Below, in pieces: positions 1-5,051 of a stretch of DNA of 5,051 nucleotides (position 1 is the stretch's first letter; each line of letters opens with the position of its first letter). This stretch comes from Winogradskyella sp. UBA3174. Lineage in GTDB: Bacteria > Bacteroidota > Bacteroidia > Flavobacteriales > Flavobacteriaceae. Below the pieces are notes generated by a model. The model worked only from the letters and a program-made list of their open reading frames with translations, was not told the origin of the DNA and searched no databases. The stretch lies in NCBI RefSeq assembly GCF_002364335.1, contig NZ_DEXW01000062.1, forward strand, positions 13,818-18,868. Reading direction: 5' to 3'. The position numbers were made by a program, and so were the translations under genes.

Positions 1-1
1 T

Positions 2-47
2 TAGTTGCTTAACCACGCAACTACCCATACACATCACGTTGTGTCTA
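2..47 (-). repeat. Partial intergenic repeat with hairpin, downstream of the XRE gene
   Basis: A perfect 7-bp inverted repeat, TAGTTGC at 2-8 and GCAACTA at 17-23, encloses an 8-nt loop. Next to it at 34-45 is CACGTTGTGTCT; read on the minus strand this gives AGACACAACGTG, immediately after the stop of the regulator gene. The ACAACGTG core is also found in the left arm of the repeat at 3508-3534, so this may be the left arm of a similar element whose other half lies outside the window. The hairpin has no T-tract beside it on either strand, so I do not call it a terminator. The hairpin is certain; its membership of the family is uncertain. Confidence 0.4.
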
Positions 48-59
48 TTTAAAAAATCC

Positions 60-518
60 TTACTTCTTTTTGAATTTCTTATCAATCATTTTTCTTTTCC
101 ATTCTTCTCCAAAGAAGTCAAAAACATTAAGAGAATAGATTCCCAATATTACTCCCCAAGAAAGCAGTATCCATAAAAAAACACTCCAATTAGATGAATC
201 ATTAACTGCCATAATAAATGGAGCTAACAAACTTAGAATTGCAATTGCAAGAAGTTTATAAAACCCCTTAACATTTTGAAGGTACTCTTCTTCTTTTCTG
301 ATCTGTTCCATTTCCTGTGTCTTATCTGAATCCGTAATATTGATTTCAAAAACTGCTGCTAAAGATTTCAAAGATTCTAAACCTGCATTCTCTCCATTTT
401 CAATTCTCTGAATAGTTCTTATACTTAATCCACTCATTTCGGCCAATTGATCTTGTGACCAATGACGCTCCAATCTCATTTTTTTAGTATCTCTTAAATT
501 AATTGTATCAGGATTCAT
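60..518 (-). CDS. XRE-family helix-turn-helix regulator with C-terminal 2TM membrane domain
   Basis: This 152-residue protein is probably a DNA-binding regulator tethered to the inner membrane. Residues about 13-60 form a Cro/C1-type helix-turn-helix, with the recognisable core SQDQLAEMSGLSIRTIQRIE at 21-40. A charged linker (about 61-83) follows, then two hydrophobic segments at about 86-105 and 111-133. The segment FYKLLAIAI, the WGVILGIYSLNVF stretch and the trailing FGEEWKRK match the pattern of the 2TM domain common in Bacteroidota. The start at 518 gives a full-length HTH and follows an A-rich GAAAAATT; the internal Met14 would trim the first helix. No toxin or kinase gene adjoins it. 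It is transcribed away from the PHP-ATPase gene, with about 650 bp between their starts, so regulation of that gene is possible but not shown. The target genes are unknown. Confidence 0.85.
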   Translation of the reverse strand: MNPDTINLRDTKKMRLERHWSQDQLAEMSGLSIRTIQRIENGENAGLESLKSLAAVFEINITDSDKTQEMEQIRKEEEYLQNVKGFYKLLAIAILSLLAPFIMAVNDSSNWSVFLWILLSWGVILGIYSLNVFDFFGEEWKRKMIDKKFKKK

Positions 519-551
519 AATTTTTCTATGTATTTAATATTAATTATTGAA

Positions 552-559
552 CAAAGATA
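552..559 (-). promoter_or_regulatory. Candidate -7 box for the XRE regulator gene
   Basis: On the minus strand this reads TATCTTTG, an exact match to the Bacteroidota -7 consensus TAnnTTTG, 33 nt upstream of the ATG. No clear TTTG appears at the usual -33 spacing, so the call rests on one box and its position. Confidence 0.5.
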
Positions 560-600
560 AGTATTACCTTTTCTTTACTATTGAAAGCAATGAGACGCTG

Positions 601-622
601 ATATGACAGTTATATGACAGTT
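601..622. repeat. Perfect tandem repeat, two copies of an 11-mer
   Basis: ATATGACAGTT occurs twice head to tail without mismatch. The spacing is one helical turn, so both copies would face the same side of the DNA. The repeat lies 83-104 nt upstream of the XRE start and upstream of its candidate -7 box, where an activator or operator site would be plausible. The palindromes GTGTAACAC and CACTAATAGTG follow directly at 623-641. The binding role is inference. Confidence 0.6.
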
Positions 623-751
623 GTGTAACACACTAATAGTGAATATAGACAAAGCTTTCTTAAATCTTGCTGGTAGTGTTCGCAGAACCTGCTAGTCTCA
701 GATTTCGACAATCATTTTTTGTCAATAAAGATTAATTCTTCAAATAAAAAA

Positions 752-798
752 TAGGCACAAAAATGGGTATAATTTATTGCTAGTCATAGCCTACTTAC
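752..798 (+). repeat. Degenerate copy of the intergenic repeat arm
   Basis: The segment TATAATTTATTGC (768-780), followed by AGTCAtaGCCtACTTAC, aligns with TATAATTAATTGC plus GGTCACTGCCGACTTAC at 5020-5051, with a few substitutions and one- or two-base gaps. Upstream, AGGCACAAAAATGGGTATAA loosely parallels the TGGCAACACCGTGTATAA arm at 5007-5024. This suggests an older copy of the same family. Its closing end may be the GTTGGCAAC at 1149-1157, but the intervening sequence cannot be aligned by eye. Confidence 0.45.
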
Positions 799-830
799 AT
801 AAGTCCTCGCACACTTTCTATCTGAGATTT

Positions 831-887
831 GTTTACTTTACCACGCAACTAACAGACACAACAACGTTCTAAAACATTAAAGTAAAC
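831..887. repeat. 10-bp inverted repeat around a shared 12-mer
   Basis: GTTTACTTTA at 831-840 and TAAAGTAAAC at 878-887 are perfect reverse complements with a 37-nt loop. The loop starts with CCACGCAACTA. Taken with the preceding A, the 12-mer ACCACGCAACTA (840-851) repeats the one at 12-23, so a direct repeat flanks the XRE gene. The loop also holds AGACACAACAACGT (854-867), which is close to the reverse complement of ACGTTGTGTCT at 35-45. The repeats are read directly; their function is unknown. Confidence 0.5.
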
Positions 888-1065
888 CCTAATAATGAAC
901 AATATTTAAGCCATTACGGTAAACCATAACAAAACGCTTCTAAAATACTGTAATTTCCCTTCTTTTAACCTACAATGCGCTTTCATTTTAAAGCCATACT
1001 AGGTAATATAAAATAACCGCATACAATAGCACAGTATAGGTTTAATTAACTAAAATATACGTGAT

Positions 1066-1075
1066 TATACGTATA
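1066..1075. promoter_or_regulatory. TATACGTATA palindrome with adjacent half copy
   Basis: TATACGTATA is a perfect 10-bp palindrome. A half copy, ATATACGTG, lies at 1055-1063, giving an 11-bp centre-to-centre periodicity. The pair is just upstream of the candidate -7 box at 1096-1103, a position suited to an operator for the PHP-ATPase operon. Palindromes of this size are not rare in AT-rich DNA, so confidence is low. Confidence 0.3.
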
Positions 1076-1095
1076 GATAAGACTCATTTTAACGC

Positions 1096-1103
1096 TAGAT
1101 TTG
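1096..1103 (+). promoter_or_regulatory. Candidate -7 box for the PHP-ATPase operon
   Basis: TAGATTTG matches the Bacteroidota -7 consensus TAnnTTTG exactly and lies 71 nt before the preferred ATG at 1175. No good TTTG appears at the -33 spacing. It is the only exact match noticed in the last 100 nt before the gene. Confidence 0.4.
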
Positions 1104-1174
1104 TTACTACAGTTATAACGTGGATATAGTTAATGACTATATTTAAATGTTGGCAACAAGCAAGAGAAACATTG

Positions 1175-3196
1175 ATGAAAAAGATTGACCTTCATACACA
1201 TACAATACCAACTGTAAGCGATAGCGACTTTGAATTTAGCTTACCAAAAGTCAAGGAATATGTGGAAAGGTTAGAACTTGATGCTATTGCAATAACCAAT
1301 CATAATACGTTTGATTCAAAGCAGTATTTCGAAATTCGGAATAGCTTATCAATTACAGTTTTTCCAGGAATAGAAATTGACTTAGAAGGTGGTCATATTC
1401 TCTTAATTACCGACACAGATGATTTTGAAATTTCTGATTTTGAACTAAGGTGTAATAGAGTTTCTAGTATCATTCGAACAAATGAAGACACTTTATCAAT
1501 CGAACAATTCAACGAAATTTTCCTAGATTTATCAAAATATATCCTAATACCACATACCGATAAGAAACCAAATATCAAACAAGAAACAATTGATTTTTTA
1601 AAGCCTCATATTACTTCTGGAGAAGTTGCAAGTGTCTCTAAATTTAAACGTGCATTAAAAGATGACGATGGCTTAGTTCCAGTCATATTCAGTGATGTTC
1701 GTTTTAAGGTTCAGCTAACTAATTTCCCATCACGCCAAACATATATTGACTTAAATGACATATCACTTTCAGGAATAAAATCTTGTTTATTTGATAGAAG
1801 TAAAATATCATTGACCAAAGAAAGTGGAAATGATTTTTTTCAAGCAACTGACGATGGACTCGTCTTATCAACAGGTTTAACAATTATATTGGGAGAAAGG
1901 TCGTCTGGTAAATCTGTAACACTAAATAAAATATCTGCTTCGTCAGGAAATGCAAAATATATTAAACAGTTTTCATTATTGCATAATGATGAACAACAAT
2001 TCAACGAAACTAATAATGCTAGACTTAGTTTAGTTCGTCATAATTTTTTAGGGGAATTTAGAAAAGTAGTTGAAAAAATTGTTCAAGTAGACTTAGAACA
2101 AAATCATATAGAAATTGAGAATTATCTTGATTCACTAAAAATATTCGCATCCGAAAATGAGAAAAAAGACTTATATTCTAAATGTGTAATATTCAGCGAA
2201 AACGCCTTTATAATCAATGACTTAAGCAATTTAGACAAAGTTATAAAAGCGGTTGAGACCTTAATTAAAAATAACGAATACCAAGATATTATTCAAAAAC
2301 ATTTAGAAACTAAAAAATTAAAAAGTTTAGCAATTGAACTAAATCAAAAGGCTTTTGATTCGAATGTTGACAATAATAAAAAAAATTGGGTTAATTCTTT
2401 GACGAGTGATATTACAAGAGAATTAAGAATTAAAACTACTGGTTCGGTAATTGAGGATTTAGATTTTTACAAGATAGCTTTGGATGAAGTGAAAGTAAAC
2501 AAATTCAATACTGTAACATCCGAACTCAAAATAAGCAGAAATATACATAGAGAAGAGTTAGGCAAATTCTCAGTTGTAACTTCAACAAACAAAATTGATG
2601 GAGCTGCAGACCTTCAAAAAATTGGTAGAGATAAAAAAACTTATAGTACTGCTTTTAGTCATTATAATGTAACGGCTTATCAATATTTACTAAAACTTAA
2701 AGAATTAGGTGTTGAAGATGCTAGTTTATTTAATTTTTTCATCAAAATTGAATCAGTTACCTTGAATAAAGATGGTTTTATAGTTTCTGGAGGAGAACGT
2801 TCTGAATTTAATCTAATTCACGAAATTCAAGACGCTACAAAATATGATTTATTGCTAATAGATGAACCAGAATCTTCTTTTGACAACAATTTTCTTAATA
2901 AGGAAATTAACTCAATAATTAAGCATATTTCCACATTGATGCCAGTAGTTGTTGTAACTCACAATAGCACAGTTGGCGCTTCGATAAAACCAAACTTTTT
3001 AGCGATAACCCAAAAAAACATAGAAGATGGTGAATTTATTTATCGCATTTATACAGGTTACCCATCTGATAAAGAATTGGTAAGTCCAGATGGAAACAAA
3101 ATTGAAAATTATAAAACTTTACTTAGCTGTTTAGAGGCAGGTCTCGATGCATATAACGAAAGAAAAGAACAAGCATATGACATACTTAAAAATTGA
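1175..3196 (+). CDS. PHP phosphoesterase domain fused to ABC/SMC-like ATPase (TrlF-like)
   Basis: This 673-residue cytoplasmic protein combines a PHP metallo-phosphoesterase fold with an ABC/SMC-class ATPase. The PHP part (about 1-205) shows DLHTHT (H7, H9), TNHN (H43), GIEID (E67), GGHIL (H74), IPHTDK (H127) and FSDVR (D174). The final ligand, normally the His of SDxH, is Arg176, and the usual TDH is TNH. ATPase motifs follow: Walker A GERSSGKS (240-247), signature VSGGERS (537-543), Walker B LLLIDEPE (D563, E564), D-loop SSFD and H-loop VVTH (H596). About 290 residues of mostly helical spacer separate Walker A from the signature. A longer frame begins at 1133, but its 14 extra residues are not part of the fold. 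They would cover GTTGGCAAC, which lies 26 nt before this ATG as a similar motif precedes 3731, so I prefer 1175. The architecture recalls TrlF-family AAA-like ATPases; the substrate and a defence role are inferred. It overlaps the next gene by 20 nt. Confidence 0.85.
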   Translation: MKKIDLHTHTIPTVSDSDFEFSLPKVKEYVERLELDAIAITNHNTFDSKQYFEIRNSLSITVFPGIEIDLEGGHILLITDTDDFEISDFELRCNRVSSIIRTNEDTLSIEQFNEIFLDLSKYILIPHTDKKPNIKQETIDFLKPHITSGEVASVSKFKRALKDDDGLVPVIFSDVRFKVQLTNFPSRQTYIDLNDISLSGIKSCLFDRSKISLTKESGNDFFQATDDGLVLSTGLTIILGERSSGKSVTLNKISASSGNAKYIKQFSLLHNDEQQFNETNNARLSLVRHNFLGEFRKVVEKIVQVDLEQNHIEIENYLDSLKIFASENEKKDLYSKCVIFSENAFIINDLSNLDKVIKAVETLIKNNEYQDIIQKHLETKKLKSLAIELNQKAFDSNVDNNKKNWVNSLTSDITRELRIKTTGSVIEDLDFYKIALDEVKVNKFNTVTSELKISRNIHREELGKFSVVTSTNKIDGAADLQKIGRDKKTYSTAFSHYNVTAYQYLLKLKELGVEDASLFNFFIKIESVTLNKDGFIVSGGERSEFNLIHEIQDATKYDLLLIDEPESSFDNNFLNKEINSIIKHISTLMPVVVVTHNSTVGASIKPNFLAITQKNIEDGEFIYRIYTGYPSDKELVSPDGNKIENYKTLLSCLEAGLDAYNERKEQAYDILKN

Positions 3197-3494
3197 CAAT
3201 AATAAAGGACATTATAGAGTTGAAGGGACAACCGAAGAATGGACTGAATTAGACCAAATTAGTAAAGATGATTTGCTAATATTATTGGAAAAAGCGACAA
3301 CAGAAGAATTCGAAATGGATGAATACAAAGATGAGCTTCTTCAAAATCCTGCTCATAATATAATTTACAAGAATATTTATGGGAAATTCACCGAACTTTT
3401 AAGTAATAAAACTAGGTTTCAAGACAGTGTGAATTTAATGTATAAATCAGCAATCGATAAATACACAATTGAATTAACTGAAGAAGAAGAATAG
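3177..3494 (+). CDS. Small acidic protein, likely partner of the PHP-ATPase
   Basis: This 105-residue soluble protein has no signal peptide or membrane segment, and I cannot assign a domain. It begins with a short predicted strand region (YLKIDNNKGHYRVEG), then a mostly helical body with DDLLILLEKA, EEFEMDEYKDE (44-53), NPAHNIIYKNIYGKF (57-71) and RFQDSVNLMYKSAIDKY (80-96), and ends in TEEEE. About 24 of 105 residues are Asp or Glu against about 12 Lys or Arg, so it is clearly acidic. The start at 3177 overlaps the PHP-ATPase by 20 nt, which suggests coupled translation. An upstream in-frame ATG at 3147 would add ten residues and deepen the overlap; I consider it less likely. The tight linkage implies a regulator, adaptor or inhibitor of the ATPase, which is inference. 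From memory, similar small proteins with the MDEY and AH-IIY motifs sit beside other PHP-ATPases, but I could not check this. Confidence 0.8.
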   Translation: MTYLKIDNNKGHYRVEGTTEEWTELDQISKDDLLILLEKATTEEFEMDEYKDELLQNPAHNIIYKNIYGKFTELLSNKTRFQDSVNLMYKSAIDKYTIELTEEEE

Positions 3495-3507
3495 TAATAA
3501 ATGCCAG

Positions 3508-3706
3508 TGGCTAACAACGTGTATAAAACATAGCTAATATAGGCTTTTCGAGAGGTTTTTGTATATTTACTAAGTCCGCCAAATTTTTAATTTGGTTATA
3601 TTTAAAAAAGAAAAAGTAAACATAAAAATTAAAAATTCGGCTCGTGTATAATCCGAAAAGTTAGTCTCTTTTTAGACGCTACGTTTCATACACAATACCG
3701 TTGCCA
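3508..3706. repeat. Intergenic repeat element with imperfect inverted ends (attC-like)
   Basis: The left end TGGCTAACAACG (3508-3519) runs into GTGTATAAAACATAGC (3519-3534). The right end GCTACGTTTCATACAC (3678-3693) is its reverse complement at 14 of 16 positions, and the element closes with CGTTGCCA (3699-3706), matching the outer TGGC. On the bottom strand both mismatches become T-G pairs. The element starts 13 nt after the stop of the small acidic gene and ends 24 nt before the lipoprotein ATG. Long imperfect palindromes opening with (T)AAC and closing with GTT are features of integron attC sites, but the conserved R boxes fit only partly and no integrase is visible. Alternatives are a MITE or a flavobacterial intergenic repeat. 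The region also has a weak TAnnTTTC box at 3680-3687 that might drive the next gene. Confidence 0.65.
3578..3641. repeat. Inner nested inverted repeat of the intergenic element
   Basis: GCCAAATTTTTAATTT at 3578-3593 pairs with AAATTAAAAATTCGGC at 3626-3641 at 15 of 16 positions. The left copy also contains a self-complementary hairpin, CCAAATT TTT AATTTGG (3579-3595), so two alternative folds compete. This inner pair lies within the outer ends at 3508-3706, giving an extended cruciform-capable structure. Confidence 0.6.
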
Positions 3707-3730
3707 TTAATTAAAAAAACAGAACACTGA

Positions 3731-4108
3731 ATGAAAAAAGCACTAATAATTATAATATCAAGTATTCTAATTACCTCTTGTGGAGCATTAGGCTCTGCAA
3801 GCCATCCTACAACAACATTTTACGTAAAAAACAACTCGAACGAAACTATAAATTTCAGTTCAACAGTTGTAGTCTTTCCAATGTCAAGAGGTCCATTAAC
3901 AAGGAATTTTTCTGTTCAACCAAAAGATAGTATTCTAGCAAGACAAGTGGATTTCAAAAAAGATGCAGAACCACAAAAGTGGTTTCTTGAATTTAAGATA
4001 TTCCCAAATGATAACGTTAAAACATTTGATCCAAATAAAGCTGAAAATTGGAGAAAAGGGATTGATAGCAAAGGAAGATTAATCTACACATTCTTAATTG
4101 CCGAATAA
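3731..4108 (+). CDS. Small flavobacterial lipoprotein of unknown function
   Basis: This 125-residue protein is a predicted lipoprotein. The start is two lysines and a hydrophobic stretch (residues 4-14), then the lipobox ITSC with Cys17 as the lipidated residue, so cleavage by signal peptidase II would leave about 109 residues. No Asp follows the Cys. The mature part is probably a single beta-rich domain: it opens with TTTFYVKNNSNETINFSS, has the central PKDSILARQVDFKKDAEPQK and ends in a GKGRLIYTF-like strand (actual SKGRLIYTF). I recognise this as the type of short conserved lipoprotein found in many flavobacteria, but know no function. The ATG lies 31 nt after the GTTGCCA end of the preceding repeat and is followed after 3 nt by the next gene, so the two almost certainly form an operon. 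They probably act in the cell envelope. Confidence 0.8.
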   Translation: MKKALIIIISSILITSCGALGSASHPTTTFYVKNNSNETINFSSTVVVFPMSRGPLTRNFSVQPKDSILARQVDFKKDAEPQKWFLEFKIFPNDNVKTFDPNKAENWRKGIDSKGRLIYTFLIAE

Positions 4109-4111
4109 ATT

Positions 4112-5002
4112 ATGAAGAAAATATTTTCTAATTTATTGTTTTTTGTATTTGCAATTTCATTTGCTCAAAACGACAATATTTTTAACAGGTTACAAGCAAT
4201 CAGTAATAATGGATTGACTTTTTATAATATCGATGGATACACTATAACCAGCGAAACATTTAACTATCCTTTTACTGAAAAAGGTTTAAAAAAAGTTTAT
4301 CGTAAATATTCTATCAAAAAAGACGAACTGAAAACAACAGACCAACAATTACCTTTTAATAATTATTACGTCACCAATGACAAAGAAATTACCGAGAATT
4401 TAGTTCAAAACAACTCATATTATTTCATAGAAAATCAAGAGAAACGAATCACAATTATTCAATTCAGTTCTATTAATAAAAGAGATAAAGAATTTGAACA
4501 AACAATCATAAAACCAATAATTGAAAATACGATACCAAAGGAAAATTATGCTTCAATGACAATTGATAGTATCAATTTTGCTGGCAGGAAAATCAAATTG
4601 GGTACGAGTTGTAATTGGACAAACGTAAATACAGTTCAATGTCCATATTATGGAGAAATGAATTGGTCAGTTCATAAAGATTTAGAAGATGCAAAAAATA
4701 CAGTTGAGCAACAGTTTGCGATAACGGAATCAAGAAAAAGCGGAAAAGTAATTTCGGAAGAAACAGTTGATATAGAATTTGAGGGAACAGAAACTAAAGC
4801 CAAAAAAGTAATTTATGACTTTACAGGAATGACTTCTGTTTTGGCAAGTATGTCTGGAGGAAAAACATTAACTATTTACTATGTTGCGACTGAAGTAAGA
4901 GGTAATTATGTTAGTTGCGTTTTGAGCTTTTGGAATAACGACACAATAACAGAAAACGGACTTGCACCTTTATTGGAAAAAGTAATGAAACTGATAAAAT
5001 AA
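4112..5002 (+). CDS. Secreted or periplasmic protein of unknown function
   Basis: This 296-residue protein carries a standard Sec signal: MKK, a hydrophobic core (residues 8-17) and a likely signal peptidase I site after SFA (residue 18, before QNDN). The mature part alternates strand-like and helical stretches with no motif I can assign. It has three cysteines, 167, 177 and 269; the close pair in SCNWTNVNTVQC may form a disulfide in the periplasm. A glycine- and serine-rich segment around 238-251 (TGMTSVLASMSGGK) is the nearest thing to a loop motif but is not a nucleotide-binding P-loop. There is no C-terminal sorting domain or further membrane segment. It begins 3 nt after the lipoprotein stop, suggesting co-transcription and a joint envelope role. 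Codon and base use look like the neighbouring genes. Confidence 0.8.
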   Translation: MKKIFSNLLFFVFAISFAQNDNIFNRLQAISNNGLTFYNIDGYTITSETFNYPFTEKGLKKVYRKYSIKKDELKTTDQQLPFNNYYVTNDKEITENLVQNNSYYFIENQEKRITIIQFSSINKRDKEFEQTIIKPIIENTIPKENYASMTIDSINFAGRKIKLGTSCNWTNVNTVQCPYYGEMNWSVHKDLEDAKNTVEQQFAITESRKSGKVISEETVDIEFEGTETKAKKVIYDFTGMTSVLASMSGGKTLTIYYVATEVRGNYVSCVLSFWNNDTITENGLAPLLEKVMKLIK

Positions 5003-5006
5003 CTAC

Positions 5007-5051
5007 TGGCAACACCGTGTATAATTAATTGCTTGGTCACTGCCGACTTAC
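5007..5051 (+). repeat. Start of a second copy of the intergenic repeat, cut by the window end
   Basis: TGGCAACACCGTGTATAA at 5007-5024 matches the left arm TGGCTAACAACGTGTATAA at 3508-3526 with one gap and one mismatch. It begins 4 nt after the stop of the secreted-protein gene, as the other copy begins 13 nt after the gene before it. The continuation TTAATTGC plus GGTCACTGCCGACTTAC resembles 768-798. The closing half lies beyond the window. Confidence 0.6.

Larger units (their letters stand above)
519..1174. other. Intergenic region between divergent genes, no convincing gene
   Basis: I see no open frame with credible coding character and no structural RNA. The stretch holds a candidate -7 box for the regulator (552-559), a perfect 11-bp tandem repeat (601-622) and the small palindromes GTGTAACAC (623-631) and CACTAATAGTG (631-641). 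A short stem GACAA/TTGTC lies at 707-723. A segment at 752-798 resembles the repeat at the window's right end. The octamer TCTCAGAT (695-702) recurs inverted as ATCTGAGA near 820. A 10-bp inverted repeat pairs 831-840 with 878-887, a TATACGTATA palindrome sits at 1066-1075, and a candidate -7 box for the PHP-ATPase gene at 1096-1103. The sequence GTTGGCAAC at 1149-1157 looks like the closing end of a repeat element just before the PHP-ATPase start. Confidence 0.6.

Noticed and set aside
60..518. XRE gene as antitoxin of a toxin-antitoxin pair
   Set aside because: No small toxin-like gene adjoins it on the same strand, and the 2TM tail marks a different class of regulator.
1393..1578. 61-codon open frame on the minus strand
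   Set aside because: It lies wholly inside the PHP coding region, opposite well-conserved motifs, and has no start context or recognisable sequence.
3147..3176. Upstream ATG extending the small acidic gene by ten codons
   Set aside because: It would overlap the ATPase by 50 nt and adds a basic tail unlike the rest; the ATG at 3177 gives a normal short overlap.
3579..3595. Hairpin as rho-independent terminator
   Set aside because: The stem is almost all A-T and no uninterrupted T-tract follows, so it is more likely part of the repeat element.
3508..3706. CRISPR array or insertion sequence
   Set aside because: There are no regularly spaced identical repeats and no transposase frame; only inverted ends and nested stems are present.
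4823..4863. P-loop in the secreted protein (SMSGGKT)
   Set aside because: It does not fit GxxxxGK[ST], and the protein carries an export signal, so ATP binding is unlikely.

Overview
The window looks like a chromosomal accessory stretch from a member of the Bacteroidota, most likely a Flavobacteriaceae-type organism. The DNA is very AT-rich and the genes lack Shine-Dalgarno sequences. Two upstream regions carry a TAnnTTTG box, the -7 element typical of this phylum. The proteins include a helix-turn-helix regulator fused to a 2TM membrane domain, a short lipoprotein and a small secreted protein, all of kinds common in flavobacteria. No rRNA, tRNA, CRISPR array, transposase or integrase gene is visible.

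Layout: (1) 60-518, minus strand, a membrane-anchored XRE-type regulator. (2) 519-1174, about 650 bp with no convincing gene but several short repeats, palindromes and candidate promoter boxes. (3) 1175-3196 and 3177-3494, plus strand, two overlapping genes. The first is a large protein joining an N-terminal PHP metal-dependent phosphoesterase domain to an ABC/SMC-like ATPase; the second is a small, strongly acidic protein. (4) 3495-3730, an intergenic repeat element with long imperfect inverted ends. (5) 3731-4108 and 4112-5002, plus strand, a two-gene unit coding for a lipoprotein and a secreted protein. (6) 5007 to the window end, the start of a second copy of the repeat-element family.

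The most interesting content is the PHP-ATPase plus its overlapping small partner. This has the build of a nucleotide-sensing or nucleic-acid-sensing effector of the anti-phage type and resembles proteins I recall being called TrlF-family AAA-like ATPases. The defence role is inference. The second interest is the modular packaging. The plus-strand gene units start about 26-31 nt after a GTTGSCA-like motif. Each ends about 5-14 nt before a TGGC(T)AAC...GTGTATAA arm, so they look like gene cassettes separated by a repeat family that superficially resembles integron attC sites.
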